A stretch of DNA of 50,930 nt from an uncultured Gemmatimonadota bacterium (GTDB lineage: Bacteria; Latescibacterota; UBA2968; UBA8231), in assembly GCA_903893785.1 (NCBI GenBank), contig CAITNQ010000407.1, forward strand, positions 1 through 50,930, written 5' to 3'. This document shows positions 1 through 8,107 of the stretch, one piece after another; position 1 is the first letter of the stretch; the number at the start of each line of letters is the position of its first letter. Both the position numbers and the translations under genes were made by a program. The notes under the pieces are model-generated. The model worked only from the letters and a program-made list of their open reading frames with translations. It ran no database searches and had not been told where the DNA came from.

Positions 1-687
1 GTCGTCGGTCATCAGGGTGAAGTTCCCCTGGCACAGGCCGATGTCGTTGACCGGGCTGGGCACCAGGTCGAGCAGGCGCTGGAAGTTGTCGATGCTCCGC
101 ATGATCCGGCCCAGGCCCCGAATGGGTGACAACGGCGGGTCATCGGGATGCATGGCCAACTTCACGCCGGCTTCTTCGGCCACCGGCACGACACGCTCCA
201 GAAACCACCGCAGGTTGGCCCACAACTGCTCTTCGGTAACCACGCCGTACTCTGTCAACGGCGCCTTCTGCATCAACTCGTGGTCGTAGGCAGTGGCCAG
301 GGCACCGCCACGAGCGGGCGCCGTGGTCGATGTCCGCAGCCAGTTCATCACCGGCATCCACTCGTAACACCAGACCGGAACCCCCAGTCGGCCGAGGTTC
401 CGGATCAGGTCGCAGACGTACTCGAGTTCTTCCTCGCGATCCGGCAGCCCCAACTTCAGTTTCTCCATCGGCGGCCGGCTTTCGAGCACACCGAAGGAGA
501 ACCCGCCGTCTTCGTAAGCCGTCTTGACGCGCAGCAGGGACATGAAGCTCCACGGCAGCTGGTCGCGCGGGACCGCCGTGCCGCGGCTGTAGTCCAAGCC
601 GCCCACCACGTGGTCGACGCCACACTGTTTGACCAGACGCCACAGCGGCGTGGGCCGGGTAGGCAGTACCTCGGCGATCTGCATCAT
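1..687 (-). CDS. Mannonate dehydratase family protein (UxuA-like), cut by the left window edge
   Basis: About 229 N-terminal codons are present and the C-terminal part lies outside the window. Mannonate dehydratases convert D-mannonate to 2-keto-3-deoxygluconate in hexuronate breakdown and use a TIM barrel with a divalent metal. Seen here: a segment reading [18 protein letters not shown], then a [12 protein letters not shown] stretch and NDIGLCQGN. This matches the family signature around the metal-binding His and Cys of the barrel. The start is the first of two adjacent ATG codons, preceded by a GGAAAGGG ribosome site. The N-terminus is unlike classical E. coli UxuA, so the exact sugar-acid substrate is open. 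A promoter-like pair lies about 170 bases upstream. Confidence 0.82.
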   Translation of the reverse strand, partial: MMQIAEVLPTRPTPLWRLVKQCGVDHVVGGLDYSRGTAVPRDQLPWSFMSLLRVKTAYEDGGFSFGVLESRPPMEKLKLGLPDREEELEYVCDLIRNLGRLGVPVWCYEWMPVMNWLRTSTTAPARGGALATAYDHELMQKAPLTEYGVVTEEQLWANLRWFLERVVPVAEEAGVKLAMHPDDPPLSPIRGLGRIMRSIDNFQRLLDLVPSPVNDIGLCQGNFTLMTDD

Positions 688-857
688 GGGGTTCCCTTTC
701 CGCCCGCCGCCGCCGGTGCAGGCACCGGCCCATCGGCGGCGTCAAGGCGACCCACCCGGGGGGCGTCCGCAGCGCCGACGGCACACCGTGCCCCTTGTGC
801 GGGGGCTGGGGCGTGGTTTGGTTCTGGCCGACCGACGGTCGGCCGAGGCAGAAGCAT

Positions 858-886
858 GATATAGGTCGGGGCCCGCGGCGTGTCCA
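858..886 (-). promoter_or_regulatory. Candidate sigma70-type promoter for the mannonate dehydratase-like gene
   Basis: On the minus strand TGGACA and TATATC are separated by exactly 17 bases. The site points at the gene starting at 687, leaving a leader of roughly 165 bases. It is a match by eye in GC-rich DNA, where AT-rich hexamers are scarce. Confidence 0.42.
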
Positions 887-946
887 GCGCCCGGCACCGG
901 AACGCAGCCGATAGCCTTGATGTCACTTTTTCACAGGGAGCCCTGA

Positions 947-1456
947 ATGGACGCCATGGAAGCCATCCACAGCCGACGCAGCATCCGCCGGTTCACCGAC
1001 CAGCCGCTGGCCGAAGGCGTGCTGGAGGCCATTCTCGGCGCGGCCATGATGGCCCCCTCGGCTGGCAACGCCCGCCCCTGGCAGTTCATCGTCATCGACG
1101 ACGCAGCGGTGAAGGAGCAGATTCCACGGCTGCACCCATACGCCGCGATGGCAGTGGAAGCGGCGGTGGCCGTGCTGGTCTGCGGCGACCTGAGGGCAGA
1201 GAAGTACCCGGGGAACTGGCAGGCGGACTGCTCGGCGGCGACCCAGAACCTGCTGCTGGCCGCCCACGCCCAGGGAGCCGGTGGGGTCTGGACAGGGGTG
1301 TACCCGGACTCCGGACGCGTCCGGGCGTTCCAAGAGCTGCTCGGGCTGCCGGATCACGTGGTGCCGTTGGCCCTGGTGCCGATCGGTTACCCGGCCGAAC
1401 CAGCCCGACGCCAGGATCGCTTCGAGCCGGCCAAGGTCCACCGCAACCGCTGGTAA
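947..1456 (+). CDS. Nitroreductase family protein (FMN-dependent)
   Basis: A 169-residue protein of normal length for the small nitroreductase family, which are cytoplasmic FMN flavoenzymes that reduce nitro groups, quinones or flavins with NAD(P)H. The N-terminal SRRSIRRF segment supplies the Arg residues that bind the FMN phosphate. MMAPSAGNARPW is the second conserved FMN-site motif, and a GGVWTGVYP-like stretch follows in the C-terminal half. The ATG is preceded by AGGGAG at good spacing. The next gene (panE-like) is convergent, ending 27 bases further on, so this is a single-gene unit. The physiological substrate cannot be read from sequence. Confidence 0.93.
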   Translation: MDAMEAIHSRRSIRRFTDQPLAEGVLEAILGAAMMAPSAGNARPWQFIVIDDAAVKEQIPRLHPYAAMAVEAAVAVLVCGDLRAEKYPGNWQADCSAATQNLLLAAHAQGAGGVWTGVYPDSGRVRAFQELLGLPDHVVPLALVPIGYPAEPARRQDRFEPAKVHRNRW

Positions 1457-1482
1457 ACCCGGACGAGTCCCGGGCTCCGCTG

Positions 1483-2421
1483 TCAGGCGCCGCAGCGCGG
1501 CGGAGCGCCGTTGGCGAACGGCTTCAAGGCGTCATAAACGGCCTGGTTGGCCGGCGTCGGCACGCCGAGTACCCTACCGAGCCGCACCGCGGCCCCGTTG
1601 AGGTGCTCCAGTTCCAGACGCCGGCCGGCCTGCAGGTCGCTCAACTGCGAACTGCGCGCCTCAGGCGCCATGTGGCGCTCGAGGTAGGCGATCAGGCGCG
1701 GCACTACATCGGGCGCCAGGGGTACGCCGGAGGCCGTGGCGAGGGCCGCGACCTCGCCCATGATCGCCACCATCAAGCCACGCGCCTCGCCCGAGGCCAG
1801 GGCTGGCCCGAACGGCTCGCGCCGCACCGCCAGCACGCCGCCGGTGGCGCAGACCACCACGTATTTCTCCCACAGGCGCACGCGGATATCAGCACACAAC
1901 TCGGTCCCCACACCATGGGCGCCGAGGAAATCGCGCACCGCTGCCCCGCGGACGGAGAAGCCGCCGCACCTTTCGCCGAACATCAGCGTGCCCGCCCGAC
2001 CCTGTTGCACCACCACGCCAGGTGACTCGATCCGGCTGGCCACGTAGGTCAATCCGCCCAAGACCGCACCATGGCCGAGCACCGCAGCCAGACGCTCGGC
2101 GGCATCCATGCCGTTCTGGACCGGAATCACCACTGTCCCGGGCCCGACCGCGCTGACGCACTGCGCCGCAGCCGTCTCAATGTCGTATGCCTTGACGCAG
2201 AACAGCAGCAGATCGACCACACCGGCCATGGCCGCGGTGCCGGTAACGGGGGGCTTGACGAGGAAACTGCCCGCCAGTTCAGAGCGCACCTGCAACCCCC
2301 GCTCCCGCATGGCGACCAGGTGTGGGCCACGCGCCACCAACGTGACGTCGGCCCCATGGGCGGCCAGCACGCCGCCGAAGAAACCGCCCAGACCGCCGGC
2401 TCCCATCACCGCTACCCGCAT
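1483..2421 (-). CDS. panE: 2-dehydropantoate 2-reductase (ketopantoate reductase)
   Basis: A 312-residue protein of the PanE/ApbA family, which reduces ketopantoate to pantoate with NADPH in pantothenate/CoA synthesis. The N-terminus MRVAVMGAGGLGGFFGG is the Rossmann dinucleotide motif. The C-terminal half carries RLWEKYVVV, with the catalytic Lys, and a SSQLSDLQAGRRLELEHLNG stretch with the family's conserved Glu and Asn. Many paralogues act on other 2-keto acids and no other pan gene is nearby, so the pathway assignment is family knowledge rather than context. GGGAGG stands only three bases before the ATG, a short spacing that recurs at 12632. Confidence 0.88.
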   Translation of the reverse strand: MRVAVMGAGGLGGFFGGVLAAHGADVTLVARGPHLVAMRERGLQVRSELAGSFLVKPPVTGTAAMAGVVDLLLFCVKAYDIETAAAQCVSAVGPGTVVIPVQNGMDAAERLAAVLGHGAVLGGLTYVASRIESPGVVVQQGRAGTLMFGERCGGFSVRGAAVRDFLGAHGVGTELCADIRVRLWEKYVVVCATGGVLAVRREPFGPALASGEARGLMVAIMGEVAALATASGVPLAPDVVPRLIAYLERHMAPEARSSQLSDLQAGRRLELEHLNGAAVRLGRVLGVPTPANQAVYDALKPFANGAPPRCGA

Positions 2422-2542
2422 GGTCCTCCCGCTCCCCAGCCGGGCGCCCCCGGCGCTTCAACCCTGTTACCGCGATCACCGCCCGGCCCTGCCGGCAGGA
2501 AGAACCTGCCACCCGGGCGGCAGACGCCGGCCCGCGTCGGGG

Positions 2543-3964
2543 CTAGCCGCCGGCCGGAGGCGTACAGAGCAGCCGCCAGCCGCCCGGCGGCAACTCGACC
2601 GAGATCCGGCCCGCCGCCACCGGCACATCGTCTCCCGTCACCGCGTCTTGGGCCGTCGACGGCAGCCAACCCAGCGACGCACGCCGGGCCTCGGCGGTGC
2701 GCCGGTTAACCACCAGCACATGGGTGGCCTGCTCGGCGGTGCCGAACACGCCGAACTCCAAGTCCGGGTCACCGCCCGACAGCAGCGGGTTGGCCGGTAC
2801 GCCCGGCGCCGCAAAACTGCCGTAATACCGCAGTGAAGCCAACCGGGGGCCACACTGCGCCAGGTCATGGTTGATGCTGCACACCGCGAGGTAGGCCTCG
2901 GCGGGCACGCCACTGGAGTCGACCAGCCCGTCGTAATAGCGCGACTCGATCAGCCTACCACCGGCGTCGACGATCGATTCGGCGCCCGAACTGTAGAGAA
3001 AATAGACGATGCCGGCCGCGCCGCGCGAAAGGGCCAGCCCCACCTGGACGCGGATCTCTGCCGCCGTGGGGCGACGGTAGGCCAGGCGCCCGTTCCTGGT
3101 CTCGGCGTGCACCTGCACAATGGCGTGCCACCGTCCATGCCGCCCCTGCAGCGCCTGCGCCACCTGGTCGTAACCGGCGGTCAGGCCATCAAGGGCGCGA
3201 TCCACCGCCGCACCCTGCAACGGCAAGGTGCCCGCGAACACATAGTGCTCGTGCTGGAAGACATTGGGTTCACCGCCCTCGGCGAACAGCGCGTCGAGGA
3301 ACGCGGCGGGCGCCTGGTAGTCACGCCAGCGGCCGACCACAACCGCAGGCCGGTCCGGGTCCTGTCGACGCAGGGCGCGGACCACCTCGGCCAGACCTGC
3401 CACCTGGTCGCGCCCATAGTCCTCGTGCCCCACCAGGTACCCCCAGAACGCCGGCCAGGGCTCCCAGTGCTGGCGCAGGCTGGCGGCGCGGGTCTCCACC
3501 GCCTCGACGAAACCAGGCCCGGGCCGGGCGCGGGCCCAGTCGTGCAGTTTGTCTTCGGGCAAAAAACCCGGTGGTTCGTAATACACCGGCATGCGCAGGC
3601 CGTGCCAACTGCACCAGGCCAGCGTGTGCGCCTCGGCCGTCGTGGAGTCGACGGCCGCCCGCTGCGTCCATTCCAGGTGGGTCACGCCCAGGTTCAGCAG
3701 CAGTTCCTGGTCGGGTGCGCCCAGGCGCACCCAAGTCATGCCCACGGGCAGCCAGACCGCGGTCACCAGAGGCCCCTGCGCCAATCGGGCCGGCGCCAGG
3801 CTGACGCTGGCCGTCGGCGCCGCGGGTCCGCAGCCGGGACCCGCCAGCAGGGCCAGCCACAGACCGACCGCGACCACCGTCGCGGACCTGGCGGACCGCC
3901 GCCGGCGTGGTCGCGGCTGCACCGCCGGGCTTTCCTGGCCGTGGCGCGCCCGGCGGCCCGTCAC
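2543..3964 (-). CDS. Predicted exported protein/lipoprotein with a glycosidase-like barrel
   Basis: A 473-residue protein I cannot assign to a named family. The N-terminus has an Arg-rich stretch, a hydrophobic segment (VVAVGLWLALLAGPGC) and a Cys that would be the lipidation site; the lipobox is imperfect, with Gly-Pro-Gly before the Cys. The body (roughly residues 70-370) reads like a glycoside hydrolase-type TIM barrel: WPAFWGYLVGHEDYG, then NVFQHEHYVFAG, then AAGIVYFLYSS. A beta-rich C-terminal domain follows, as in many GH-A clan proteins. The GTG start overlaps the stop of the MazG-like gene (GTGA), so the two are probably translationally coupled. Catalytic residues cannot be named with confidence. 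Confidence 0.7.
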   Translation of the reverse strand: MTGRRARHGQESPAVQPRPRRRRSARSATVVAVGLWLALLAGPGCGPAAPTASVSLAPARLAQGPLVTAVWLPVGMTWVRLGAPDQELLLNLGVTHLEWTQRAAVDSTTAEAHTLAWCSWHGLRMPVYYEPPGFLPEDKLHDWARARPGPGFVEAVETRAASLRQHWEPWPAFWGYLVGHEDYGRDQVAGLAEVVRALRRQDPDRPAVVVGRWRDYQAPAAFLDALFAEGGEPNVFQHEHYVFAGTLPLQGAAVDRALDGLTAGYDQVAQALQGRHGRWHAIVQVHAETRNGRLAYRRPTAAEIRVQVGLALSRGAAGIVYFLYSSGAESIVDAGGRLIESRYYDGLVDSSGVPAEAYLAVCSINHDLAQCGPRLASLRYYGSFAAPGVPANPLLSGGDPDLEFGVFGTAEQATHVLVVNRRTAEARRASLGWLPSTAQDAVTGDDVPVAAGRISVELPPGGWRLLCTPPAGG

Positions 3965-4296
3965 GGCTGCAGCTTCGGATTGTTGCGGTGGCGGTCCCGA
4001 TCGCGGCGGTTGCGTTTCTCCATCGCCCGTTCGAAGGCCTCCTCCAGGTTCACACCGGTCTGGTTGGCCAGGCAGACCAGCACGAACAGGACATCGGCCA
4101 TCTCCATGGCCAGATCGGTCGTCTCCCCCTCCTTGAAGCTCTGGTCGCCGTACGTCCGGGCCATCAGCCGGGCCAGCTCACCCACCTCCTCCATGAGCAC
4201 GGCTGTGTTGGTCAACTCCGAGAAGTACCGCACGCCGACCGTGCGGATCCATTCGTCGACCTGTTGCTGACACTGGGTGAGGGTCATTCCGGCCAC
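3961..4296 (-). CDS. MazG-like nucleotide pyrophosphohydrolase
   Basis: A 111-residue single-domain protein of the MazG/all-alpha NTP pyrophosphatase group, which hydrolyses NTPs or modified dNTPs to the monophosphate and pyrophosphate. The metal-binding ExxE and ExxD pattern is visible: EEVGELARLM, then about 30 residues later EMADVLFVL. The start is taken as GTG at 4296 because a perfect AGGAGG stands five bases upstream; an ATG nine bases further in (4287) would lie too far from it. The gene overlaps the following lipoprotein gene by four bases. Why a house-cleaning enzyme should be coupled to a secreted barrel protein is unclear. Confidence 0.85.
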   Translation of the reverse strand: MAGMTLTQCQQQVDEWIRTVGVRYFSELTNTAVLMEEVGELARLMARTYGDQSFKEGETTDLAMEMADVLFVLVCLANQTGVNLEEAFERAMEKRNRRDRDRHRNNPKLQP

Positions 4297-4351
4297 AGAA
4301 GCCTCCTGGCGCGCGGTGGCACATCGCCGTTCGCGGGCGGTCGCAGCTCCC

Positions 4352-4381
4352 TTGACCCGCGGCGAAACCTGTCCGTATATT
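4352..4381 (+). promoter_or_regulatory. Promoter of the tRNA-Phe gene
   Basis: TTGACC and TATATT are separated by 18 bases, and the tRNA begins 14 bases after the second hexamer. The predicted transcription start lies just before the mature 5' end, as is usual for a lone tRNA unit. Confidence 0.62.
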
Positions 4382-4394
4382 ATCGGTGAGCGGT

Positions 4395-4470
4395 GGCTCT
4401 TTAGCTCAGACGGTAGAGCAGGGGACTGAAAATCCCTGTGTCCGCGGTTCGATTCCGCGAGGAGCCACCA
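4395..4470 (+). tRNA. tRNA-Phe (anticodon GAA)
   Basis: The full 76-base cloverleaf can be folded by eye. The acceptor stem GGCTCTT pairs with AGGAGCC (one G-T pair), followed by A73 and an encoded CCA. The D stem is GCTC/GAGC. The anticodon arm is GGGGA/TCCCT (with one G-T pair) around the loop CTGAAAA, giving anticodon GAA. The T stem is CGCGG/CCGCG with loop TTCGATT. It has its own promoter upstream and an intrinsic terminator immediately downstream, so it is a monocistronic unit. Confidence 0.97.
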
Positions 4471-4480
4471 CCGTTATCAG

Positions 4481-4513
4481 CCGTTCCCCCGCTACCGGGG
4501 GAACGGTTTTTTT
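4481..4513 (+). terminator. Intrinsic terminator of tRNA-Phe
   Basis: CCGTTCCCCC and GGGGGAACGG form a perfect 10-bp stem (extendable by one G-C pair) around a tiny loop, followed directly by seven T. The hairpin also lies at the 3' side of fdhD, which is read from the other strand, but in that direction it has no T run. Confidence 0.95.
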
Positions 4514-4533
4514 GTGGCCGGCGGAGTGCCGCG

Positions 4534-5283
4534 TCAACAAGCCAGCTGGCCTGCGTACACGGTAAACGTCTCACCGCGCAGGAAACCGGCTAGAAACATG
4601 CCCAGACGGCGCGCCAGGGCCACGCTCAGCGCGGTGGGCGCGCTGACCCCGGCGACTGCGGCGATGCCAGCACGCGCGGCCTTCGCCACCATTTCAAAGG
4701 ACAGACGGCCCGACAGCAGCAGGAGGGGTTGGGACAGGGCCACGCCGCGGCAGGCCGCCGCCCCGACCGCCTTGTCGAGGGCGTTGTGCCGACCGATGTC
4801 TTCGCGGACGAAAACGCAGGTTTCGCCATCGGCAGGGCGGTGCAGCAGGGCGGCCGCATGGGTGCCACCGGTCAGGCGGAACAGCCGTTGCTGCGCCGAC
4901 AGCTCGCGCCCCAACCGCACCAGGGCCGCGGCGTCCACCTGCGGCCGGGCCAGGGGCTGCAGGTCGTCGGCCACGGCCGCGATGGCCTCTGCCCCGCAGA
5001 GGCTGCACGACGAGTAAACATGGCGCGCTACCCCGGGCTGACGGCGCAGGCTCGCGCCGGTAACCAGGCGCACGTGGACCTGCCCAGTCTGCTCATCGCT
5101 GGCGCGCGGACAGAAATGCAGCAGGCCCACATCCTCGGCTCTTGCCACCCAAGCCTCGGTGAGCAGGTACCCCAGGGCCAACTCGCGCTCGTGGCCCGGT
5201 GTACACATCAGGTACGCCAGCGGGTGTCCCTCCACGACCACGGCCAGTGGCTCCTCGGCGACCAGGTGCCGCGGTTCGGGCAC
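4534..5283 (-). CDS. fdhD: Formate dehydrogenase accessory sulfurtransferase FdhD
   Basis: A 249-residue FdhD. This protein carries sulfur from a cysteine desulfurase to the molybdenum cofactor of formate dehydrogenase, without which the enzyme is inactive. Seen: EEPLAVVVEGHP near the N-terminus, then HVYSSCSLCGAEA with the CxxC pair that carries the sulfur, then the conserved EDIGRHNALDKAVG segment. It lies 92 bases after the catalytic subunit gene on the same strand, where its client is encoded. The start is uncertain. GTG at 5283 is the only standard start codon between the upstream in-frame TGA (about 50 bases away) and the conserved domain, and no clear ribosome site precedes it. Confidence 0.93.
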   Translation of the reverse strand: MPEPRHLVAEEPLAVVVEGHPLAYLMCTPGHERELALGYLLTEAWVARAEDVGLLHFCPRASDEQTGQVHVRLVTGASLRRQPGVARHVYSSCSLCGAEAIAAVADDLQPLARPQVDAAALVRLGRELSAQQRLFRLTGGTHAAALLHRPADGETCVFVREDIGRHNALDKAVGAAACRGVALSQPLLLLSGRLSFEMVAKAARAGIAAVAGVSAPTALSVALARRLGMFLAGFLRGETFTVYAGQLAC

Positions 5284-5375
5284 CAGAGTCCGTCGCGGAA
5301 GACGACGCAGTCCGGCACCAGAAGGGTACCCGCGTGTCCCTCGACTTCAGCGTCGGAGCCCGCCGGCGCCGCCAC

Positions 5376-8063
5376 TCAGGCAAGGGCCTCGACCCGCGCG
5401 GCGCACACCTTGTACTCAGCGGTCCGCGTGATCGTGTCGAAGGCATCGATGGTCAGCGCATTGGCCGGTTGTTCACTGAAGTGAAAGGGCATCCAGATGT
5501 TCCCTGGCTTCACCCGATCCGTCACCCAGGCCTTGACCTGCAGCTCGCCTCGACGGCTGGTCACCCGCACGGTCTGCTCGTGGTCGATGCCCAGGCGCTC
5601 GGCGTCCTCAGGCGCCAGCTCCACAAAGCACTCCGGTTGGCGCTCGGCGCTGGCCCGGTTCCGCCGGGTCATGGTGCCCACGTTGTAGTGGAACAGGGTC
5701 CGCCCGGTGATCAGCGTCATCGGGTACTCGTCGTCCGGAAGCTCCGCCGGTGGCCGGTGATCGATGGGGAAAAACTTCCCCAATCCGCGCGTGAACCGGC
5801 CCTGGTGGAGGAAGCGCGTCCCCGGGTGGTCCGGCGTCGGGCAGGGCCATGACAACCCCTCCCGATCAATGCGCGCGTAGTTGATGCCCGCGAAGATCGG
5901 CGACAGCGACGCCATCTCGTCCCATACCTGGGATGGGTGGCTGAAACCCCAGTCATAACCCATGCGCTTGGCCAACTCGACCAGGATTAGCCAGTCGGGT
6001 TTGCTCTGGTGCCGCGGCCGCACCGCCTGCCGCACGCGCTGCACGCGTCGCTCGGTGTTGGTAAAGGTGCCGTCTTTCTCGGGGAACGATGCCGCCGGCA
6101 GGACCACGTCAGCGTACTTGGCCGTGTCGCACAGGAAGATGTCATGCACCACCATGAAGTCGAGGTTCTCCACCGCTCGCACGGTCTGCCGCATGAACGG
6201 TTCGCTCATGACGATATCTTCACCCATCACGTACAGGGCGCGAACCTTGCGGTGCAGGGCCGCCTCCAGCATTTCGGTCGTGGTCATGCCATTGGCCTCG
6301 GGCAACGGGCGCCCGTAGGCCTGCTCGAACTTGTCGCGCATGAGCGGGTTGGTGACCGCCTGATACCCCGGGTACAGATTGGGCAGCGCGCCCATATCGC
6401 ACGAGCCCTGCACGTTGTTCTGCCCGCGCAGCGGGTTGACTCCCACGCTCTCGCGTCCCAGGTGACCCGTGAGCATCGCCAGGTTGGCGCACGAACGCAC
6501 GTTGTCGGTGCCGCAGGTATGCTCAGTGATGCCCAGGGTGTAGAAGATGCCTGCTTTCGGCGTAGTCGCGTACAGCCGCGCCGCGGCGCGGATATCGGCC
6601 GCCGGAACCCCGCACAGGGGCGCGATGGAATCGGGCGAATACTGGCTGACCGTGGCCTTCAGCTCGTCAAACCCCTCGGTGCGCTCGGCCACGAAGGCGC
6701 GGTCCTCAAGGCCCTCTTCCAGAATGGCGCACATCATGGCGTTGAGGAGCGGTATATCCGTGCCCGGGTTCAGGGGCAGATGCAGCGTGGCGAACTCGGT
6801 CATGGCGATGCGGCGAGGATCTATCACGATGATCTTCGCACCCCGTCGCCAGGCCTTCTTCATCTCCAGGGCAATGACCGGATGGGCTTCCGTGGTGTTG
6901 GAGCCGATGACCAGCAGACAGCCGCAGTTGCGGATCTCGCCGATCGAGTTGGTCATGGCGCCGCTGCCGAAGGACAGGGCTAACCCGGCCACCGTGGGCG
7001 CGTGGCAGGTGCGGGCGCACTGGTCCACGTTGTGCGTCCCGATGATCTGCCGCGAGATCTTCTGCATCAGGTAATTCTCTTCATTGGTGCAGCGAGACGA
7101 GCTGATGAAACCAATGGCATCCGGACCGTGCTCGTCGCGGATGGCCGTCAGCCGGCGGGCGATCAGGTCATAGGCCTCATCCCAGGTAGCCGGCTCGAGC
7201 GCGCCATTGCGGCGAATCAGCGGCGTCTGCAGGCGGTCGGGCGCATCGACGAACTCATAGCCGAAACGTCCCTTGACGCACAGGTTACCGTAGTTGGGAG
7301 CCTGGTCCGGATCGGCAGTAACCGCGGCAATGGTATCGTTGCGAACGTTGAACACCAGCGCGCAACCCACGCCACAGTAGCCGCAGGTACTGGGGATCTT
7401 GGTGAAGTCCTTCTCACGTCCCTGCGCCACGGCCCGCTGCACCAGCAGCGCGCCGGTGGGGCAGGAGTCGACGCACTGCCCGCACAACTCGCATTCGGTA
7501 CGCCAGGTCAACCCTCCGGGCGCCGGAATGACCTGCGTATCGAAGCCTCGGCCAGCGAACTCGATGGCTCCCACCCCCTGGTGGTCGGCACACAGGCGCA
7601 CGCACTTGCCGCACAGGATGCACTTGGCCGGGTCGCGGTAGATGACCGCATTGCCGCACTCCTCAACGATCACCGGACGCTCGTGCTCGATGCTGACCAG
7701 CTGATCACTTACGCCCATGTCATAGGCCAGGTCCTGCAGCTGGCAGCTACCGCTCTTGTGACAGGTTAAACAGGTGTTGGGATGGTCCGAAAGAATCAGC
7801 TCGAGGACCGTCTTCCGCATCTGCAGGATCTGCTCCGTGCGGGTGTGCACCACCATGCCTTCAGTGGCCTCGATGGTGCAGGCGGTCACCGGTCCCGGAC
7901 GGCCCTCCACCTCCACCAGACACATCCGACACCCGCCGTATGCCTCCAGGCGCTGGTCGTAGCACAGATGCGGGATGTCGATACCAGCCCCCAGGGCCGC
8001 CTGCAACAGATGGGTACCCGGGGCGACGGTCAGCGTGCGGTTGTCGATGGTGAGTGTAACCAC
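5376..8063 (-). CDS. fdhA: Formate dehydrogenase, molybdopterin catalytic subunit (NAD-linked type)
   Basis: An 895-residue cytoplasmic subunit that oxidises formate to CO2 (or the reverse) at a molybdopterin centre. Domains in order: NuoG-like [2Fe-2S] ferredoxin (C34, C45, C48, C62); His-ligated [4Fe-4S] site (H94, C98, C101, C107); two further clusters (CILCGKC at 148 and CELCGQC at 191); the Fe-S motif of the molybdopterin domain (CGYCGVGC from 227); and the active-site segment DQCARTCHAPT. In that segment C353 is the metal-ligating Cys, followed by H354. There is no in-frame TGA, so this is a cysteine rather than a selenocysteine enzyme. The start is GTG at 8063, with GAGG seven bases upstream; the frame stays open further upstream, but that part is antisense-like and lacks domain sequence. 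It follows the NuoF-like gene by 44 bases. No signal peptide is visible. Confidence 0.94.
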   Translation of the reverse strand: MVTLTIDNRTLTVAPGTHLLQAALGAGIDIPHLCYDQRLEAYGGCRMCLVEVEGRPGPVTACTIEATEGMVVHTRTEQILQMRKTVLELILSDHPNTCLTCHKSGSCQLQDLAYDMGVSDQLVSIEHERPVIVEECGNAVIYRDPAKCILCGKCVRLCADHQGVGAIEFAGRGFDTQVIPAPGGLTWRTECELCGQCVDSCPTGALLVQRAVAQGREKDFTKIPSTCGYCGVGCALVFNVRNDTIAAVTADPDQAPNYGNLCVKGRFGYEFVDAPDRLQTPLIRRNGALEPATWDEAYDLIARRLTAIRDEHGPDAIGFISSSRCTNEENYLMQKISRQIIGTHNVDQCARTCHAPTVAGLALSFGSGAMTNSIGEIRNCGCLLVIGSNTTEAHPVIALEMKKAWRRGAKIIVIDPRRIAMTEFATLHLPLNPGTDIPLLNAMMCAILEEGLEDRAFVAERTEGFDELKATVSQYSPDSIAPLCGVPAADIRAAARLYATTPKAGIFYTLGITEHTCGTDNVRSCANLAMLTGHLGRESVGVNPLRGQNNVQGSCDMGALPNLYPGYQAVTNPLMRDKFEQAYGRPLPEANGMTTTEMLEAALHRKVRALYVMGEDIVMSEPFMRQTVRAVENLDFMVVHDIFLCDTAKYADVVLPAASFPEKDGTFTNTERRVQRVRQAVRPRHQSKPDWLILVELAKRMGYDWGFSHPSQVWDEMASLSPIFAGINYARIDREGLSWPCPTPDHPGTRFLHQGRFTRGLGKFFPIDHRPPAELPDDEYPMTLITGRTLFHYNVGTMTRRNRASAERQPECFVELAPEDAERLGIDHEQTVRVTSRRGELQVKAWVTDRVKPGNIWMPFHFSEQPANALTIDAFDTITRTAEYKVCAARVEALA

Positions 8064-8107
8064 AGGAGCACCTCGCTGTGAGTCGGCGGAACGCCGTGGG
8101 CCGGGGG

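Noticed and set aside
880..2025. Long plus-strand open frame across the nitroreductase and panE genes
   Set aside because: It is in a different frame from the clear nitroreductase and antisense to panE; GC-rich DNA produces many such long empty frames.
2867..4270. Plus-strand open frame of 467 codons opposite the lipoprotein and MazG-like genes
   Set aside because: It is antisense to two genes with recognised motifs and ribosome sites, and has no motif itself.
4395..4470. tRNA-Phe as an integration (attB) site for a genomic island
   Set aside because: No integrase gene and no repeat of the tRNA 3' end were seen nearby; both flanks look like ordinary chromosome.
6998..7010. Selenocysteine at the formate dehydrogenase active site
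   Set aside because: The codon at the active-site position is TGC (Cys353); there is no in-frame TGA, so no Sec insertion is needed.
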